A model generated the notes under the pieces. The model worked only from the letters and a program-made list of their open reading frames with translations, made no database searches and was not told where the DNA came from. A program made the position numbers and the translations under genes. A DNA stretch of 53,051 nucleotides from Methanocaldococcus sp. (GTDB lineage Archaea > AGJL01 > Methanococci > Methanococcales > Methanocaldococcaceae), in assembly GCF_024490875.1 (NCBI RefSeq), contig NZ_JACCLX010000042.1:1-53051 (forward strand), given 5' to 3'. Below are positions 8,385 to 18,777 of the stretch, in pieces. Positions within the stretch are counted from its first letter, which is position 1. Each line of letters begins with the position of its first letter.

Positions 8385-9510
8385 CAAAATCCACCTCTAA
8401 TGAATTTAAATATATTAAGAAAAGTAAAACAATCAAAAAGCCATAGTTAATTCCTACTTCACAGTAAGTTAATAGTATCGAGGCATAAATGGCATAGAGT
8501 TTTTTATCTCCATTATATATATACTTTGAAACATAACCTAAAAATATAGCAAATAAAAAACTAAATATTCCAAAGTCTAAGAATACACTACCAAACATTA
8601 ATGTTGTTATATTATGCTTATAACCAAAAAGTATTTGTCCTATATAGCTCTCTCCGTTAGGAGTTAATATTATATTATATCCTAAACCAAACAATGAACT
8701 AATATCCAAAATTTTATTAAATACAGTCAAATCAAAGTATGCCCTATAACATAGTAAATTTAAAAAACCTATTTTCCAATGTTGATTTGAATTTAAAAGT
8801 ACTATAAAGCCAACGATATTTAAGATTAAAAATAGCCCTAAAAATATCAAAATAAGATGTTTTAAATTTATTTTATTTTTGTATTTGTAAATTATATATG
8901 AAACAGTGAGCATTAAAATTCCAGCTTTATATCCTAAGAGAGTTAATAAAACAAAACCTACTGCAAAATAAAAAATATTTTCAATGCCCGAATATATTAA
9001 TAAGCCAGTTGATATTAATCTCAATGGCTCAGAGTTTATAGCCATCCTTATATTATAATTTAGTAATGGAATCCCTTTATACTTTAAAACAATTAAAATA
9101 AAAGATAAAACCCCTCCTAAGAATACTAAATTATTAAAAAACTTGCTATTTTGATATTTTACAAATAACTTAACTATTAAGATTATAATAATTAAATAAA
9201 TAAATGTAAATAGTATTGAGTGAGTTATAGCAAAAGAACCATAACCTGTCAATATCAAAAAAGACAATAAAGATAAATTTTTAATAATATTTTTATTTAT
9301 TTCCAATTTTATATCTACAAAAAATGGCAAAGAAAAGGATATTAAAAAAATCCCAACAACTAATAAGATTTTTAAAAAGTTGTAAATTCCTATTTTATTT
9401 AAATATGGTAATGCCAATAAAATTATTGCCAAATGCCCAAAAACTACTATAAAAACTGGATGAAATAAATCTATCTCTTTAAGAATCTTTTTAATGTTGC
9501 ATAAATGCAT
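8347..9510 (-). CDS. Polytopic membrane protein, oligosaccharide repeat unit polymerase-like (copy 2)
   Basis: The 387 residues are nearly all hydrophobic, with about ten to twelve membrane segments and one larger outer loop around NQHWKIGFLNLLCYRAYFD. The layout, an Arg in the NIRMAINSEPLR segment and a GSVFLDFG motif near the C-terminus resemble archaeal Wzy/EpsG-like polymerases of surface polysaccharide. It is a paralogue of the preceding gene, which has VRYHLN and GSVVADFG at matching places. The ATG at 9510 follows GGTGTATTACT and lies 40 bases inside that gene. The polymerase role is inferred from topology and weak motifs. Confidence 0.6.
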   Translation of the reverse strand: MHLCNIKKILKEIDLFHPVFIVVFGHLAIILLALPYLNKIGIYNFLKILLVVGIFLISFSLPFFVDIKLEINKNIIKNLSLLSFLILTGYGSFAITHSILFTFIYLIIIILIVKLFVKYQNSKFFNNLVFLGGVLSFILIVLKYKGIPLLNYNIRMAINSEPLRLISTGLLIYSGIENIFYFAVGFVLLTLLGYKAGILMLTVSYIIYKYKNKINLKHLILIFLGLFLILNIVGFIVLLNSNQHWKIGFLNLLCYRAYFDLTVFNKILDISSLFGLGYNIILTPNGESYIGQILFGYKHNITTLMFGSVFLDFGIFSFLFAIFLGYVSKYIYNGDKKLYAIYASILLTYCEVGINYGFLIVLLFLIYLNSLEVDFDGKVYNKNSERL

Positions 9511-10535
9511 AGTAATACACCAAAAACATAATAGATTATAACATCTAAATCTAAGATTCCACTCTCAACTGCTATCAATGTATATGCAAAGACTACTCCA
9601 TAAATACCTAAATAAACTCCTCCTTTATGCTTTGCCAACATATATAAATATCCTAAATATATCCCTAAAAAACCAAAGTAAGGAATAATAGATAATGTTC
9701 CAAAATCTGCTACTACACTACCAACAATAGTTGGAGTTATACTCACTCCATAAATTCCTAATATATTGGCTATAACAGTCCTTGGACCATTACATAACCC
9801 AAAATATGAAAATATTGCCGCATAGTGTAAATATCCATCTAAAACTCCATTAAAATGATTAAATAATATATCATAAACTGACATAGTTAATTCAATTCTT
9901 GAGAGTATTGGATTTCCTCCAGCACCAAGGAAATACATCCTTAAAATAGACATTATTACCAATAAAACGAATATAATTCCAAAGTATTTTATAATATCCT
10001 TGGTTTCTATTAAATTTTTGTAGTATAAGACAGCAATCGTTGATAAGAGTAGGACTAAAACATTTGTTCTATAACCTAACAAAGCAATAGGAATTGACAA
10101 AATTAAAGTATAAAGTATAACTTTTTTTACTCTCTTTTTTTCTATATTATAGTATGATAAAATCAAAGCCCAACCAATAAATATTAAGTGAGATAAGGTT
10201 GTGAAATAAACATTTAAATGGTATCTAACTATTGGATTAAAAAGAGGAATGTCGTTAATCCAAATTATGTCAGCCAAAATCGATATTAAACCAATAAACA
10301 CAAATAACAATCCTATATAAAGCCAAATAGATTTATTTTTTTTGTTAAAATTATTTATTTCTTCATTTATATTATTCTCATTAAATATCCTAAAATATAA
10401 TCTTTTGCCAACTAAAAAGGATATATAAAAAAATATCGCAGAGAATAAAAACACTAAGGATGAATATAAAGAAATATCTGAAAAAATTAGATAAATACAA
10501 CATAATATTAAAAATAAATGGTTTAATTCTATCAT
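9471..10535 (-). CDS. Polytopic membrane protein, oligosaccharide repeat unit polymerase-like (copy 1)
   Basis: This 354-residue protein has about ten membrane segments, the NPIVRYHLNVYF loop, a GYRTNVLVLLLS helix and the GSVVADFGTLSIIPYFGFLG segment. All of these have counterparts in the following gene, so the two are tandem paralogues. The family pattern suggests extension or polymerisation of lipid-linked sugars for surface glycans. GGGATAAT precedes the ATG and overlaps the stop region of the upstream gene, so translation is coupled. No glycosyltransferase gene lies next to it in this window. Confidence 0.6.
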   Translation of the reverse strand: MIELNHLFLILCCIYLIFSDISLYSSLVFLFSAIFFYISFLVGKRLYFRIFNENNINEEINNFNKKNKSIWLYIGLLFVFIGLISILADIIWINDIPLFNPIVRYHLNVYFTTLSHLIFIGWALILSYYNIEKKRVKKVILYTLILSIPIALLGYRTNVLVLLLSTIAVLYYKNLIETKDIIKYFGIIFVLLVIMSILRMYFLGAGGNPILSRIELTMSVYDILFNHFNGVLDGYLHYAAIFSYFGLCNGPRTVIANILGIYGVSITPTIVGSVVADFGTLSIIPYFGFLGIYLGYLYMLAKHKGGVYLGIYGVVFAYTLIAVESGILDLDVIIYYVFGVLLCIYATLKRFLKR

Positions 10536-10536
10536 A

Positions 10537-11298
10537 TTATCCCAAAGTAATTACTGGATATTTATTACTAATGTTGTTGATGTTTGAGCTATTTATTACA
10601 ATATAAACTACTAAGTTGGAAGTAGAGACATTTGAAGTGTTAATAATCTTATCAAGATTTTTTAGGGTTTTTAAACTAATCTTTCCACTTAATATAACTC
10701 CATTATCTAAAAAATTTATATACAATCCTTTACATATATCAACATATAGTTTATTTCTTATATTTACTATCTCAGTTGGTGTATATTCCTTAGTGTCTGC
10801 TCCAAACATACCATTTATATAAACATATGTTATATTCAAATCTTTAAAATTATTGTTTATCTGTTTTTGAATATAGTTGGCAATATCTTTGAACGATTTT
10901 CCATTTGTATGATTAACCTTATAAATAATTACAGCATTACCCAATGGCTTTAATATTATCTTCCTTGCAGAAATATCCTCTTTATATGCATTAATACCTC
11001 CAATAGTTATTGTTGTATTTTGGTAGATAGCATATAATGTTCCACCAGATGCTTTATAAATTTCAACCGTTCCATTAAATGGTTTTCCATATCTCCATTT
11101 TCCTATAACCTTAGCATACAAAGGAATATTTTTATTCAAAATGTTTTCACAAACCCACGCACATTTATACATCTGACTACCATCAAACACATATTTATTA
11201 TTTTCATTACTTAAAGTAAAATACTTATACGCCAAAGATCCTGCTGTTATTAATATTGATAAGATTACTACAATTTCTAATATTCCCAACTTTTTCAT
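10537..11298 (-). CDS. Membrane-anchored extracellular protein of unknown function
   Basis: The 253-residue protein starts MKKLGILEIVVILSILITAG, a short basic end and one membrane helix (about residues 5-25), and the rest is soluble and probably outside the cell. The N-terminal region recalls bacterial DUF4330-type proteins (anchor plus a small beta domain around KVIGKWRYGKPFNGTVEI), but I would not assign it firmly. Many Asn-X-Ser/Thr sites fit a secreted, possibly glycosylated domain. The start at 11298 is set by GGTGAATTTT. It leads the four-gene overlapping operon with the two polymerase-like proteins and the THUMP/SPOUT protein, so a part in surface polymer export or assembly is plausible. 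Confidence 0.6.
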   Translation of the reverse strand: MKKLGILEIVVILSILITAGSLAYKYFTLSNENNKYVFDGSQMYKCAWVCENILNKNIPLYAKVIGKWRYGKPFNGTVEIYKASGGTLYAIYQNTTITIGGINAYKEDISARKIILKPLGNAVIIYKVNHTNGKSFKDIANYIQKQINNNFKDLNITYVYINGMFGADTKEYTPTEIVNIRNKLYVDICKGLYINFLDNGVILSGKISLKTLKNLDKIINTSNVSTSNLVVYIVINSSNINNISNKYPVITLG

Positions 11299-11410
11299 AA
11301 AATTCACCACATATTATTAAAAAATTAAATGTAAATATTTTGCTAATATATAATAACTATACTATAAATAACCATTCTTATTTACTTAAACAATAATTAA
11401 AGTGGTTTAA

Positions 11411-12124
11411 ATGAAAGTAGATTTGCACATTCACAGTATAGAAAGTAAATGCTCTTTAAATCCTAAAAGATTACTACAAAAAGTGTGTATAAAGAAAAAT
11501 ATTCTTCCAGCAATTTGTGATCACAATAAATTAACTAAACTAAATTTTTCTATTTCTGGGGAAGAAATTGCTACAAATAGAGGGGAATTTATAGGATTAT
11601 TTCTAAATGAAGAAATTCCTCCAAATTTAGATTTATATGAGGCATTAGATAGAGTTAGAGAGCAGGGAGGATTAATATATATTCCACATCCATTTGATAT
11701 TTATAGAAAAAGAAGTTTAGTTAAATTTAATGTTTTAGAAGAAAAGGAATTCTTAAAATATATTGACATTGTTGAGGTTTTTAACAGTAGATGCCGTAGT
11801 TTAGAGCCAAACATAAAGGCGTTAGAATTTGCTAAAAAACATAAGTTTTCAATAGGTTTTGGAAGTGATGCTCATTTTATTTGGGAAGTTGGCAACGCAT
11901 ACACGATATTTGATGAGATAAATATAGAGGATATAAGTAATATTTCACCAAAAGAATTTCTAAATTTATTAAATAAAAAAACTAAAAACCTTTTAAAATC
12001 TAACTTTAATTTATATGTAAATCCTTGGAAAACTAAGTATTATTTTGGAAAGTTGGGTAGTAAATATAATATTACATTGTATAGCAAAATTCTAAAAAAG
12101 ATTAGAAGGCGTTTAAATATATAA
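11411..12124 (+). CDS. PHP-domain metal-dependent phosphoesterase
   Basis: The 237-residue protein begins with the metal-binding motif DLHIHS, followed by CDHN (about residue 38), IPHPFD and GFGSDAHF, the ordered His/Asp ligands of the PHP superfamily, which binds up to three metal ions. Members include nucleotide phosphodiesterases, histidinol-phosphatase and polymerase exonuclease domains. This short stand-alone form has an unknown substrate. Its C-terminal 50 residues are basic (KKIRRRLNI). It is 40 bases before the RNA ligase gene, so a nucleic-acid end-processing role is possible but only inferred. Confidence 0.8.
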   Translation: MKVDLHIHSIESKCSLNPKRLLQKVCIKKNILPAICDHNKLTKLNFSISGEEIATNRGEFIGLFLNEEIPPNLDLYEALDRVREQGGLIYIPHPFDIYRKRSLVKFNVLEEKEFLKYIDIVEVFNSRCRSLEPNIKALEFAKKHKFSIGFGSDAHFIWEVGNAYTIFDEINIEDISNISPKEFLNLLNKKTKNLLKSNFNLYVNPWKTKYYFGKLGSKYNITLYSKILKKIRRRLNI

Positions 12125-12164
12125 CCATATGAATATTTAGAAATAGAATAGGGAGTTGATAGTT

Positions 12165-13337
12165 ATGCAAGTTTTAACATACGACTTAAAAAAAATATCT
12201 GAAAAACTTGGATTATCTTTAAAGGATATAAATAAAGCATTTAAAAAGAAAATTTTAAGAGAAGGAGAATATAGAGATACAAGAACACTATTATTTAAAA
12301 AGAACTTTATACACATTGAAAAAGGAACTGTAATATTCTTAAACGAGAATCTTGATATAGTTAGAGGTTATCCTAAAACTTATAGAGCTTTAACTCTTTA
12401 TCCTACGATAAAAAAGCATTTTATAGATAAAGTGGTTATTGAGGAAAAATTAAACGGATATAATACAAGAATTGTGAAAATAGACAATGAAACTTATGCT
12501 TTAACGAGAAGTGGATACATCTGTCCATTTACAACAAAAAAGGCTAAAAAGTTATTAAATTTAGAGATTTTAGATGATTATCCCAACTATATGCTATGTG
12601 GAGAGATGATTGGATTGAACAATCCATACACTCCATATTATTACGAAGAAGTTGATAGAGGTTATGAAAATTTAGGATTTTACATTTTTGACATAAAAGA
12701 GAGAGAAACTAATAAATCCCTCCCAATAAGAGATAGAATAGAACTTTGTGAGAAATATAATCTACCCTATGTTAAGCCAATTAAAATAGTAAATAAAGAA
12801 GAGGCTCATATTTATATAAAAGAGATAATTAAAGAGTTAGAAGAAAAAAGGAGAGAAGGGGTAGTTTTAAAAGATCCAGATATGGATGTTCCACCTTTAA
12901 AATATACAACTCACTATACGCAATGTGAAGATTTAAAGTCGGCATTTACATTTTTCTTTGACTTGGGAGTTGATTTTATATTTAGCAGAATTGTAAGAGA
13001 AGGTTTTATGAGTTTTGAATTTAAAGAATCTATTGAAGAGAGAAAACAAAGAGCTAAAAATTTAGGAGAATATATTTTACTACCGATGACTGAAACTATT
13101 GAGAAAGTAGCAAGAGGAGAAAGAGTTTCAGAGGATTTTGAAGTTATATTTGATAATGAAGAAGATTTAGAAGAATTTTTAGATTTTATGAGAAAGATGA
13201 AGATGGTTATAAAAATAAAAAATGTTAAAAAAATAAATACTAATGAAGGTTTAAAAATTAAAGTATTACTTGGTAAGATATACAATAAAACTAATGATAA
13301 AATTATTAGTTATTTAAATGGAACCCTCTGGGAATGA
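12165..13337 (+). CDS. ATP-dependent RNA ligase, Rnl3 family
   Basis: Archaeal Rnl3 ligases adenylate themselves on a Lys and join or circularise RNA with 5'-phosphate and 3'-OH ends. The 390-residue protein has motif I EEKLNG with the nucleophile Lys95. Further nucleotidyltransferase segments follow: LCGEMIG (motif III region) and EGVVLKDP (motif IV), then a C-terminal helical dimerisation domain. Length matches the archaeal family. The ATG at 12165 follows GGGAGTTGATAG; the TTG three codons earlier belongs to the binding site. It probably forms a two-gene unit with the upstream PHP protein. Confidence 0.85.
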   Translation: MQVLTYDLKKISEKLGLSLKDINKAFKKKILREGEYRDTRTLLFKKNFIHIEKGTVIFLNENLDIVRGYPKTYRALTLYPTIKKHFIDKVVIEEKLNGYNTRIVKIDNETYALTRSGYICPFTTKKAKKLLNLEILDDYPNYMLCGEMIGLNNPYTPYYYEEVDRGYENLGFYIFDIKERETNKSLPIRDRIELCEKYNLPYVKPIKIVNKEEAHIYIKEIIKELEEKRREGVVLKDPDMDVPPLKYTTHYTQCEDLKSAFTFFFDLGVDFIFSRIVREGFMSFEFKESIEERKQRAKNLGEYILLPMTETIEKVARGERVSEDFEVIFDNEEDLEEFLDFMRKMKMVIKIKNVKKINTNEGLKIKVLLGKIYNKTNDKIISYLNGTLWE

Positions 13338-13435
13338 TATCATTTATAAAAAATAAAAAACTTTAAATACCTTAATTTAAAGTTTTATTTATATTTAATA
13401 AATCTCATTTGAGATAAAATAAAAAGGGGATATTT

Positions 13436-14212
13436 GTGAAGTTAAGTTTAAAGAATTTTTTATTAAAAATTGTTTCTCCAATTTGTGCCATTATATTGTG
13501 GGAAATTTTGGCTATATATATAAATAATCCTGTTATATTGCCAAGAGTTGAAGATGTTATCAATGTTTTAATTCACCCTTTTAATGGAATTTTAGGCACT
13601 GGAAGTTTAGTAGATAATACGATTGTTAGTATAAAGAGAGTTCTTAGTGGATTTATATTGGCATCAATTGTAGCCGTTCCTTTAGGAATACTTATGGGTT
13701 ATTTTACATTAGTTAATAATTTATTAGATACAATAATTGAAATGTTAAGGCCTATTCCTCCATTGGCATGGGTTCCTTTATCATTGGCTTGGTTTGGTCT
13801 TGGAGAGATGTCGATGATATTTATTATTCTTATAGGAGCATTTTTCCCAATACTTATAAATACTATATCTGGGGTAAAAAGTGTCCCTAAACCGTTGATT
13901 GAGGCGGCTTTAACCTTAGGGGCTAAAGAAAAGGATATTTTAATAAAAGTTGTTATTCCTGCATCTTCACCTAGTATTTTAACAGGTCTTAGAGTAGGGG
14001 CTGGAATTGCTTGGATGTGTGTCGTTGCCGCAGAGATGCTACCTTCAAGTAATTCAGGTTTAGGTTATCTAATTATGTATGCCTATTCTTTAAGTAGAAT
14101 GGATGTAGTTATTGCCTGTATGATAATTATAGGTTTAATAGGGCTTACATTAGATAGAGGATTAAGATACATAGAGGATAAATACTTTGTTTGGAGAAAA
14201 ATGTTAAAATAA
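13436..14212 (+). CDS. ABC transporter permease, nitrate/sulfonate/taurine (SsuC/TauC) type
   Basis: This 258-residue inner membrane protein has about six membrane helices and the cytoplasmic EAA loop ([20 protein letters not shown], about residues 156-175), which docks the ATPase. The subfamily moves sulfonates, taurine, nitrate or pyrimidine precursors. GTG is the start, after GGGGATATTT. The next gene encodes the matching ATPase. No periplasmic-type binding protein is found on either side, so the substrate is undetermined. Confidence 0.88.
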   Translation: MKLSLKNFLLKIVSPICAIILWEILAIYINNPVILPRVEDVINVLIHPFNGILGTGSLVDNTIVSIKRVLSGFILASIVAVPLGILMGYFTLVNNLLDTIIEMLRPIPPLAWVPLSLAWFGLGEMSMIFIILIGAFFPILINTISGVKSVPKPLIEAALTLGAKEKDILIKVVIPASSPSILTGLRVGAGIAWMCVVAAEMLPSSNSGLGYLIMYAYSLSRMDVVIACMIIIGLIGLTLDRGLRYIEDKYFVWRKMLK

Positions 14213-14223
14213 AAAGTGATAAA

Positions 14224-15003
14224 ATGAAAGTAAAATTAAAAGTTGAGAATTTATCAAAAATTTATGAATTTAATGGAAATTATGTTAAAGCATTGGAAAA
14301 TATTAACTTAGAGGTTTATGAAAATGAATTTCTAACGGTTGTAGGTCCAAGTGGTTGTGGAAAAACCACTTTATTAAGGATTATTGCAGGATTAGAATAT
14401 CCCACAGAGGGTAGAGTTCTATTAGATGGAAAAGAAGTAAAGGGACCAGGAGCTGATAGAGGGGTTGTATTTCAGCAATATACATTAATGCCTTGGAGGA
14501 CTGTTTTAAAAAATGTCACATTTGGTTTAGAGTTAAAAGGTATTCCAAAGAAAGAAAGAATAGAAATTGCTAAAAAATATATAAAACTTGTAGGATTGGA
14601 AGGTTTTGAAAACGCATATCCATATCAACTGAGTGGTGGAATGCAACAGAGAGTAGCAATTGCGAGAACTTTGGCTAACGATCCAGAGATCGTCTTAATG
14701 GACGAACCTTTTACAGCATTAGATGCACAAACAAGAAATATTTTGCAAAATGAGTTATTAAAAATATGGCAAAAACAGAAAAAAACTGTATTTTTTGTAA
14801 CACATAGTATAGATGAAGCAGTGTATCTTTCAGATAGAGTAGTAGTTTTAACAGCAAGACCGGGAAGAATAAAAGAAATAATTAAAATTGAATTAGAAAG
14901 ACCAAGAGATAGAACAAGTATTGAATTCCTCGAATATAGAAAAAAGATCTTAGAGATATTAAAAGACGAAGTTTTAAAAGCATTAAAACTTAAAAATATT
15001 TAA
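14224..15003 (+). CDS. ABC transporter ATP-binding protein, SsuB/TauB type
   Basis: The 259-residue ATPase has Walker A GPSGCGKT (residues 41-48), the Q-loop VFQQ, signature LSGGMQQR, Walker B IVLMDEP, and the switch His in THSIDEA. It powers the adjacent permease. The start at 14224 is chosen because GTGATAAA precedes the ATG; a TTG frame from 14191 would overlap the permease gene and lacks a site. The gap to the permease is 11 bases, so they are co-transcribed. The following hisF gene converges on it from the other strand. Confidence 0.92.
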   Translation: MKVKLKVENLSKIYEFNGNYVKALENINLEVYENEFLTVVGPSGCGKTTLLRIIAGLEYPTEGRVLLDGKEVKGPGADRGVVFQQYTLMPWRTVLKNVTFGLELKGIPKKERIEIAKKYIKLVGLEGFENAYPYQLSGGMQQRVAIARTLANDPEIVLMDEPFTALDAQTRNILQNELLKIWQKQKKTVFFVTHSIDEAVYLSDRVVVLTARPGRIKEIIKIELERPRDRTSIEFLEYRKKILEILKDEVLKALKLKNI

Positions 15004-15007
15004 AAAA

Positions 15008-15826
15008 TTATAAGGTTCTTATTGGTATTCCTCGATCTATACAATATTTTTTTATTTCTTCTATTGTATATTCTTTATAGTGTAATATCCCAGCCATTAG
15101 TGCGGCATCTGCCTTTCCATAAATAAAGGCCTCATAAACATGTTCTGGTTTTCCTGCTCCTCCTGAGGCAATCACTGGAATTTTAACGCTTTTAGATATT
15201 TCTCTCGTTAATATTAAATCATAGCCACTTTTTGTTCCATCCTTGTCAATACTCGTCAATAGTATTTCTCCTGCCCCTAATTTTTCAACTTTTTTAGCCC
15301 ACTCAATTGCATCTATTCCTGTCTCTTTCTTACCTCCATATATATAAACTTCAAACCAGCAGTAACCATCTTCAACTTTAACTACATTTTTATCAATAGA
15401 ATTTATTTCATCTTCATTGACATAATGCCTTTTAGCATCAATTGCTACAACTACACACTGAGAGCCAAATATTTCACTCGCTTCTTTAATTAAATTAGGA
15501 TTTTTTACAGCCGCTGTGTTTATTGAAACTTTATCTGCCCCAGCCCTTAAAATTTTTCTAAAATCTTCAATTGATTTAATTCCACCACCAACAGTTAAGG
15601 GAATAAATACTTTTTCCGCTGTTCTCTCTACAACATCGATAATTATATCTCTCTTCTCTGCTGATGCAGTAATGTCTAAAAATACTAACTCATCAGCCCC
15701 TTCATTGTCATAATATTGAGATAATTCAACAGGATCCCCAGCATCTCTTAAATTCAAAAATTTTGTTCCTTTAACTACTCTTCCATCCTTAATATCTAAA
15801 CATGGAATTATTCTTTTTGTTAGCAT
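15008..15826 (-). CDS. hisF: Imidazole glycerol phosphate synthase cyclase subunit
   Basis: HisF uses ammonia from HisH to turn PRFAR into imidazole glycerol phosphate and AICAR, the branch between histidine and purine synthesis. The 272-residue TIM barrel begins [19 protein letters not shown] with the catalytic Asp of CLDIKDG. Phosphate-binding GGGIKS and SGGAG segments follow, with a second catalytic Asp in [11 protein letters not shown]. hisH is not adjacent. It is the last gene of the six-gene minus run and ends 4 bases from the ABC ATPase stop. Confidence 0.96.
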   Translation of the reverse strand: MLTKRIIPCLDIKDGRVVKGTKFLNLRDAGDPVELSQYYDNEGADELVFLDITASAEKRDIIIDVVERTAEKVFIPLTVGGGIKSIEDFRKILRAGADKVSINTAAVKNPNLIKEASEIFGSQCVVVAIDAKRHYVNEDEINSIDKNVVKVEDGYCWFEVYIYGGKKETGIDAIEWAKKVEKLGAGEILLTSIDKDGTKSGYDLILTREISKSVKIPVIASGGAGKPEHVYEAFIYGKADAALMAGILHYKEYTIEEIKKYCIDRGIPIRTL

Positions 15827-15851
15827 TATTCTCCCTTTATATCTTTTGTAA

Positions 15852-16619
15852 TTATTTAAATTCGTCCTCAGAAAGCCCAGATAGAGCTTTTGCTATCTTT
15901 AAAGCTCTTAATGAAGCCAAGTCCTTTTCTAAGTATACACTTGCAATATCATGAGTAAGATTATTCAATTCTTTTGAAAATTTTGTTTTAATTTTTACTA
16001 TTGGTTTGCTCTCTGACCACTGTCTTTCTACATTAGGATCATATGATAAAACCCCTACAATATCATCTGCTATTTCGCTAAGATCTGTAAGTCCTCTATA
16101 TTTATTTACTATAATTCCAGTCAGCCCAATTCCAAAATCTTTTAACAGATCTATACTTTTTAATGAATTTACTATTGCTGGAATACTATCTTCTCCTACT
16201 ACAATTACTTTATTAATTAAGTTTTCCTCACTACCATAAGCCAAAAGAATACTACTCTCTGGAATGTTTGGTGGAAAATCATAAACTATTACATCATACT
16301 CATCAGATAAAACTTCAACCAATTCAATAAATTTTTCTATATCTATTTTATATCCAAAAATATCAGAGGTTACTCCTGTTGGTATAATTGCTAAATCTTC
16401 ATAGTTATAAATAATATCTTCCATAGTTGAGTCTCCAGATAAATATGTATTTAAGTTTTGATCCACATCTTCTAGACCAAATATTAAGGATAAGGTTCCT
16501 CCATATAAATCGCAATCTATTAGTATAGTTTTGACTGACTGACTAAGAATGTAAGCAAAATTAGCGGCAATTGTGGTTTTTCCTGTTCCTCCTTGAATAT
16601 TATAAAATCCTACTTTCAT
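15852..16619 (-). CDS. MinD/ParA-like P-loop ATPase
   Basis: This 255-residue protein has an N-terminal deviant Walker [14 protein letters not shown] (about residues 4-16), then the switch segment IDCDLYGGT and VYDFPP, as in MinD/ParA/Mrp ATPases. No C-terminal amphipathic helix or cluster-binding CxxC is obvious, which makes a strict MinD or Mrp label doubtful. Such ATPases position cell-surface or chromosomal structures. It lies 23 bases after the large secreted protein gene, so it might be linked to that protein's placement; that is inference. Confidence 0.8.
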   Translation of the reverse strand: MKVGFYNIQGGTGKTTIAANFAYILSQSVKTILIDCDLYGGTLSLIFGLEDVDQNLNTYLSGDSTMEDIIYNYEDLAIIPTGVTSDIFGYKIDIEKFIELVEVLSDEYDVIVYDFPPNIPESSILLAYGSEENLINKVIVVGEDSIPAIVNSLKSIDLLKDFGIGLTGIIVNKYRGLTDLSEIADDIVGVLSYDPNVERQWSESKPIVKIKTKFSKELNNLTHDIASVYLEKDLASLRALKIAKALSGLSEDEFK

Positions 16620-16642
16620 TTTATCACCAAAATTAAAAATAT

Positions 16643-18772
16643 TTAATTTAAAGGAATAACTTTTGGAGGATTTACAATTACATATTTATTATGTTCTTTA
16701 TCAAATTCTTCAAAACTATAACTTTCATTTACTGTGAAATTCTTCTTATAAATTGTAACTTTTATTCCTTTATTATCTTTAATTATTAAATCTGTTCCAT
16801 TATAATATATGTCATTATTTACATATTTACTTAACCATTTTGCTAAATCTTCAAACGAAACTATATCAGTTTCGTTTTCTTTTAGATTTAAAAGTAAGTT
16901 AGTGTTATAGTTTCTAATATCTGCAATATAAACTCCAAAGTTTTCTTCTTTTGGAGGTATATATAGTGTTGAAACAACATTTACTCCATAAATCTCTTTT
17001 AGAGGTGTTGGAATTCTAATTATAGGAATACCATTCTCTATATAAAATCCTTTTTTTCCAGGAATTACTATGTATTTTACTTTACCTTTTACATCTAATT
17101 TCCAGTCAATATCTTCATTTTCTTTCCCTAAAATTGCATCTACCAAGTATTTATCTGAACTTTCTAAGAATAAACCATCACAACCACTTGCAAGAGCATA
17201 GGCGTAATTTTTTACAAACCAGTGATTAAAATATTTATATCTTTCCCACATTTCACTATCATTTTTAGGAGATACAGGTTTTCCTTCATAATACCAATTA
17301 GATGTTTCCTTAGCATTACCATTCCAGTATGGCTCACCATAATCTAAATGATAGTAATAGTTTTCACTTTTAGGACCCTCTTCCCAATAACCATATTCTT
17401 CTGTTTCTTTATAACTTATTACTTTTGGATAATAACCACCAATTGGGTCATTTTGGAAAGTTTCTGGGGCTTTATCAACATAAATTAAAGGATAGTAACT
17501 TAAAGCCAATATATCAAATTTAAAGTTCTTAGTGGTTTTTAAAAAACTACTTAATTTTTCTGGATTAAAGTAGAGGTGTGTGTAGTTTGTATAAACTTTT
17601 TTAAACCAATAATCATTATATAAATATTCTAATTCGTCTTGACTAACATCTGATTTTTGAACGAGTTTTATTCCTTCACTACCTGTTACTATATAACTTA
17701 CATTTATTCCTAAAAGTCTTAAAGAATTTATATAATTTAATTTTTTGTAAATAATCTCATCGTCTAACACATCAACTTTAATCTTCCTACCAGCAACATC
17801 TATGGCGTAATCTCCATTTTCATCTGGAATTATTTTATCTATAGCAACGCCTGTGGCAAGTATATGCTTATAGTATGGAGGAACTTTATTTATATATGCA
17901 AATACTCCCCCATTATTTGCTATATACTCTCCAATAATGTCAAGGGTTTTCTTATCATTTAATGTTGTGGGATATAGGAAGAGAAGTTTATTTTTTTTAA
18001 GTTCATAAACTCCATTATCTACTTTTTTATAGTTAATTTTGTAGATTGGAATTTCTTTAACATCAACTGGGGGATTAAATATAATTGCTCCATCTTTAGT
18101 AGTAACAACATACTTTTTTGGATAGATTATAAAATTACTGTTGTTGTCAATGAATACATAGCCATAATAATCTGGAATACACTTTTGTGGATAAGTATAT
18201 GTATATTCATATCTATATTCATCTTCTGGTTCTTTTGGAGGATTATAGTAGATTACTCCATCATTTCCTTCAATAATGTATTTTTTTGGATATAAGATAA
18301 AGGTAGCATTTTTTATTAAAACATAACCATCATAGTTAGGGATTTCTGAAATGTTTGAAACTTTTACTTTATAGGGTTTTACAAATTCATATTTGCTATA
18401 ATTTTCTTTTTTTGGAGGATAGTATATCAATTCTCCATTTTTCTCATAGATACTATACTTTTTTGGATAGATTATAAAAATCCCATTATTTTCTACATAG
18501 GTATAATTACCATAATCCGGTATTTTTGATGGAATATATTTCTTTATTCCTAAATAATACAGAATATCTTTATTAATTGTATCGTTATCTAAACAAAATA
18601 TAGTTAATGTATTATTGTCATTTAAAAGATATTTAAGTTCTTCAACACTTTTAATTTCTGATAAAGGAACAAAATTTATAGGAATAGAACTTGCATACTT
18701 ATATTCAACCTCTGAAGGATAGACAAAGGAAAGTATTGAAAAAATTAATAAAATAAATAACAACTTTCTCAT
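16643..18772 (-). CDS. Large secreted protein with internal repeats, function unknown
   Basis: The 709-residue protein starts [20 protein letters not shown], a clear signal peptide with cleavage likely after about residue 19. Three copies of a unit follow (about residues 84-122, 144-181 and 199-237), with pattern [24 protein letters not shown], and a fourth is partial. The middle (about 400-570) is rich in Tyr, Trp and Glu and recalls carbohydrate-active enzymes without a motif I can name. There is no C-terminal anchor. The start follows AGGTGAGTAAT. It is wedged between mptD and a MinD-like gene in an otherwise metabolic operon. Confidence 0.75.
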   Translation of the reverse strand: MRKLLFILLIFSILSFVYPSEVEYKYASSIPINFVPLSEIKSVEELKYLLNDNNTLTIFCLDNDTINKDILYYLGIKKYIPSKIPDYGNYTYVENNGIFIIYPKKYSIYEKNGELIYYPPKKENYSKYEFVKPYKVKVSNISEIPNYDGYVLIKNATFILYPKKYIIEGNDGVIYYNPPKEPEDEYRYEYTYTYPQKCIPDYYGYVFIDNNSNFIIYPKKYVVTTKDGAIIFNPPVDVKEIPIYKINYKKVDNGVYELKKNKLLFLYPTTLNDKKTLDIIGEYIANNGGVFAYINKVPPYYKHILATGVAIDKIIPDENGDYAIDVAGRKIKVDVLDDEIIYKKLNYINSLRLLGINVSYIVTGSEGIKLVQKSDVSQDELEYLYNDYWFKKVYTNYTHLYFNPEKLSSFLKTTKNFKFDILALSYYPLIYVDKAPETFQNDPIGGYYPKVISYKETEEYGYWEEGPKSENYYYHLDYGEPYWNGNAKETSNWYYEGKPVSPKNDSEMWERYKYFNHWFVKNYAYALASGCDGLFLESSDKYLVDAILGKENEDIDWKLDVKGKVKYIVIPGKKGFYIENGIPIIRIPTPLKEIYGVNVVSTLYIPPKEENFGVYIADIRNYNTNLLLNLKENETDIVSFEDLAKWLSKYVNNDIYYNGTDLIIKDNKGIKVTIYKKNFTVNESYSFEEFDKEHNKYVIVNPPKVIPLN

Positions 18773-18777
18773 ATTAC

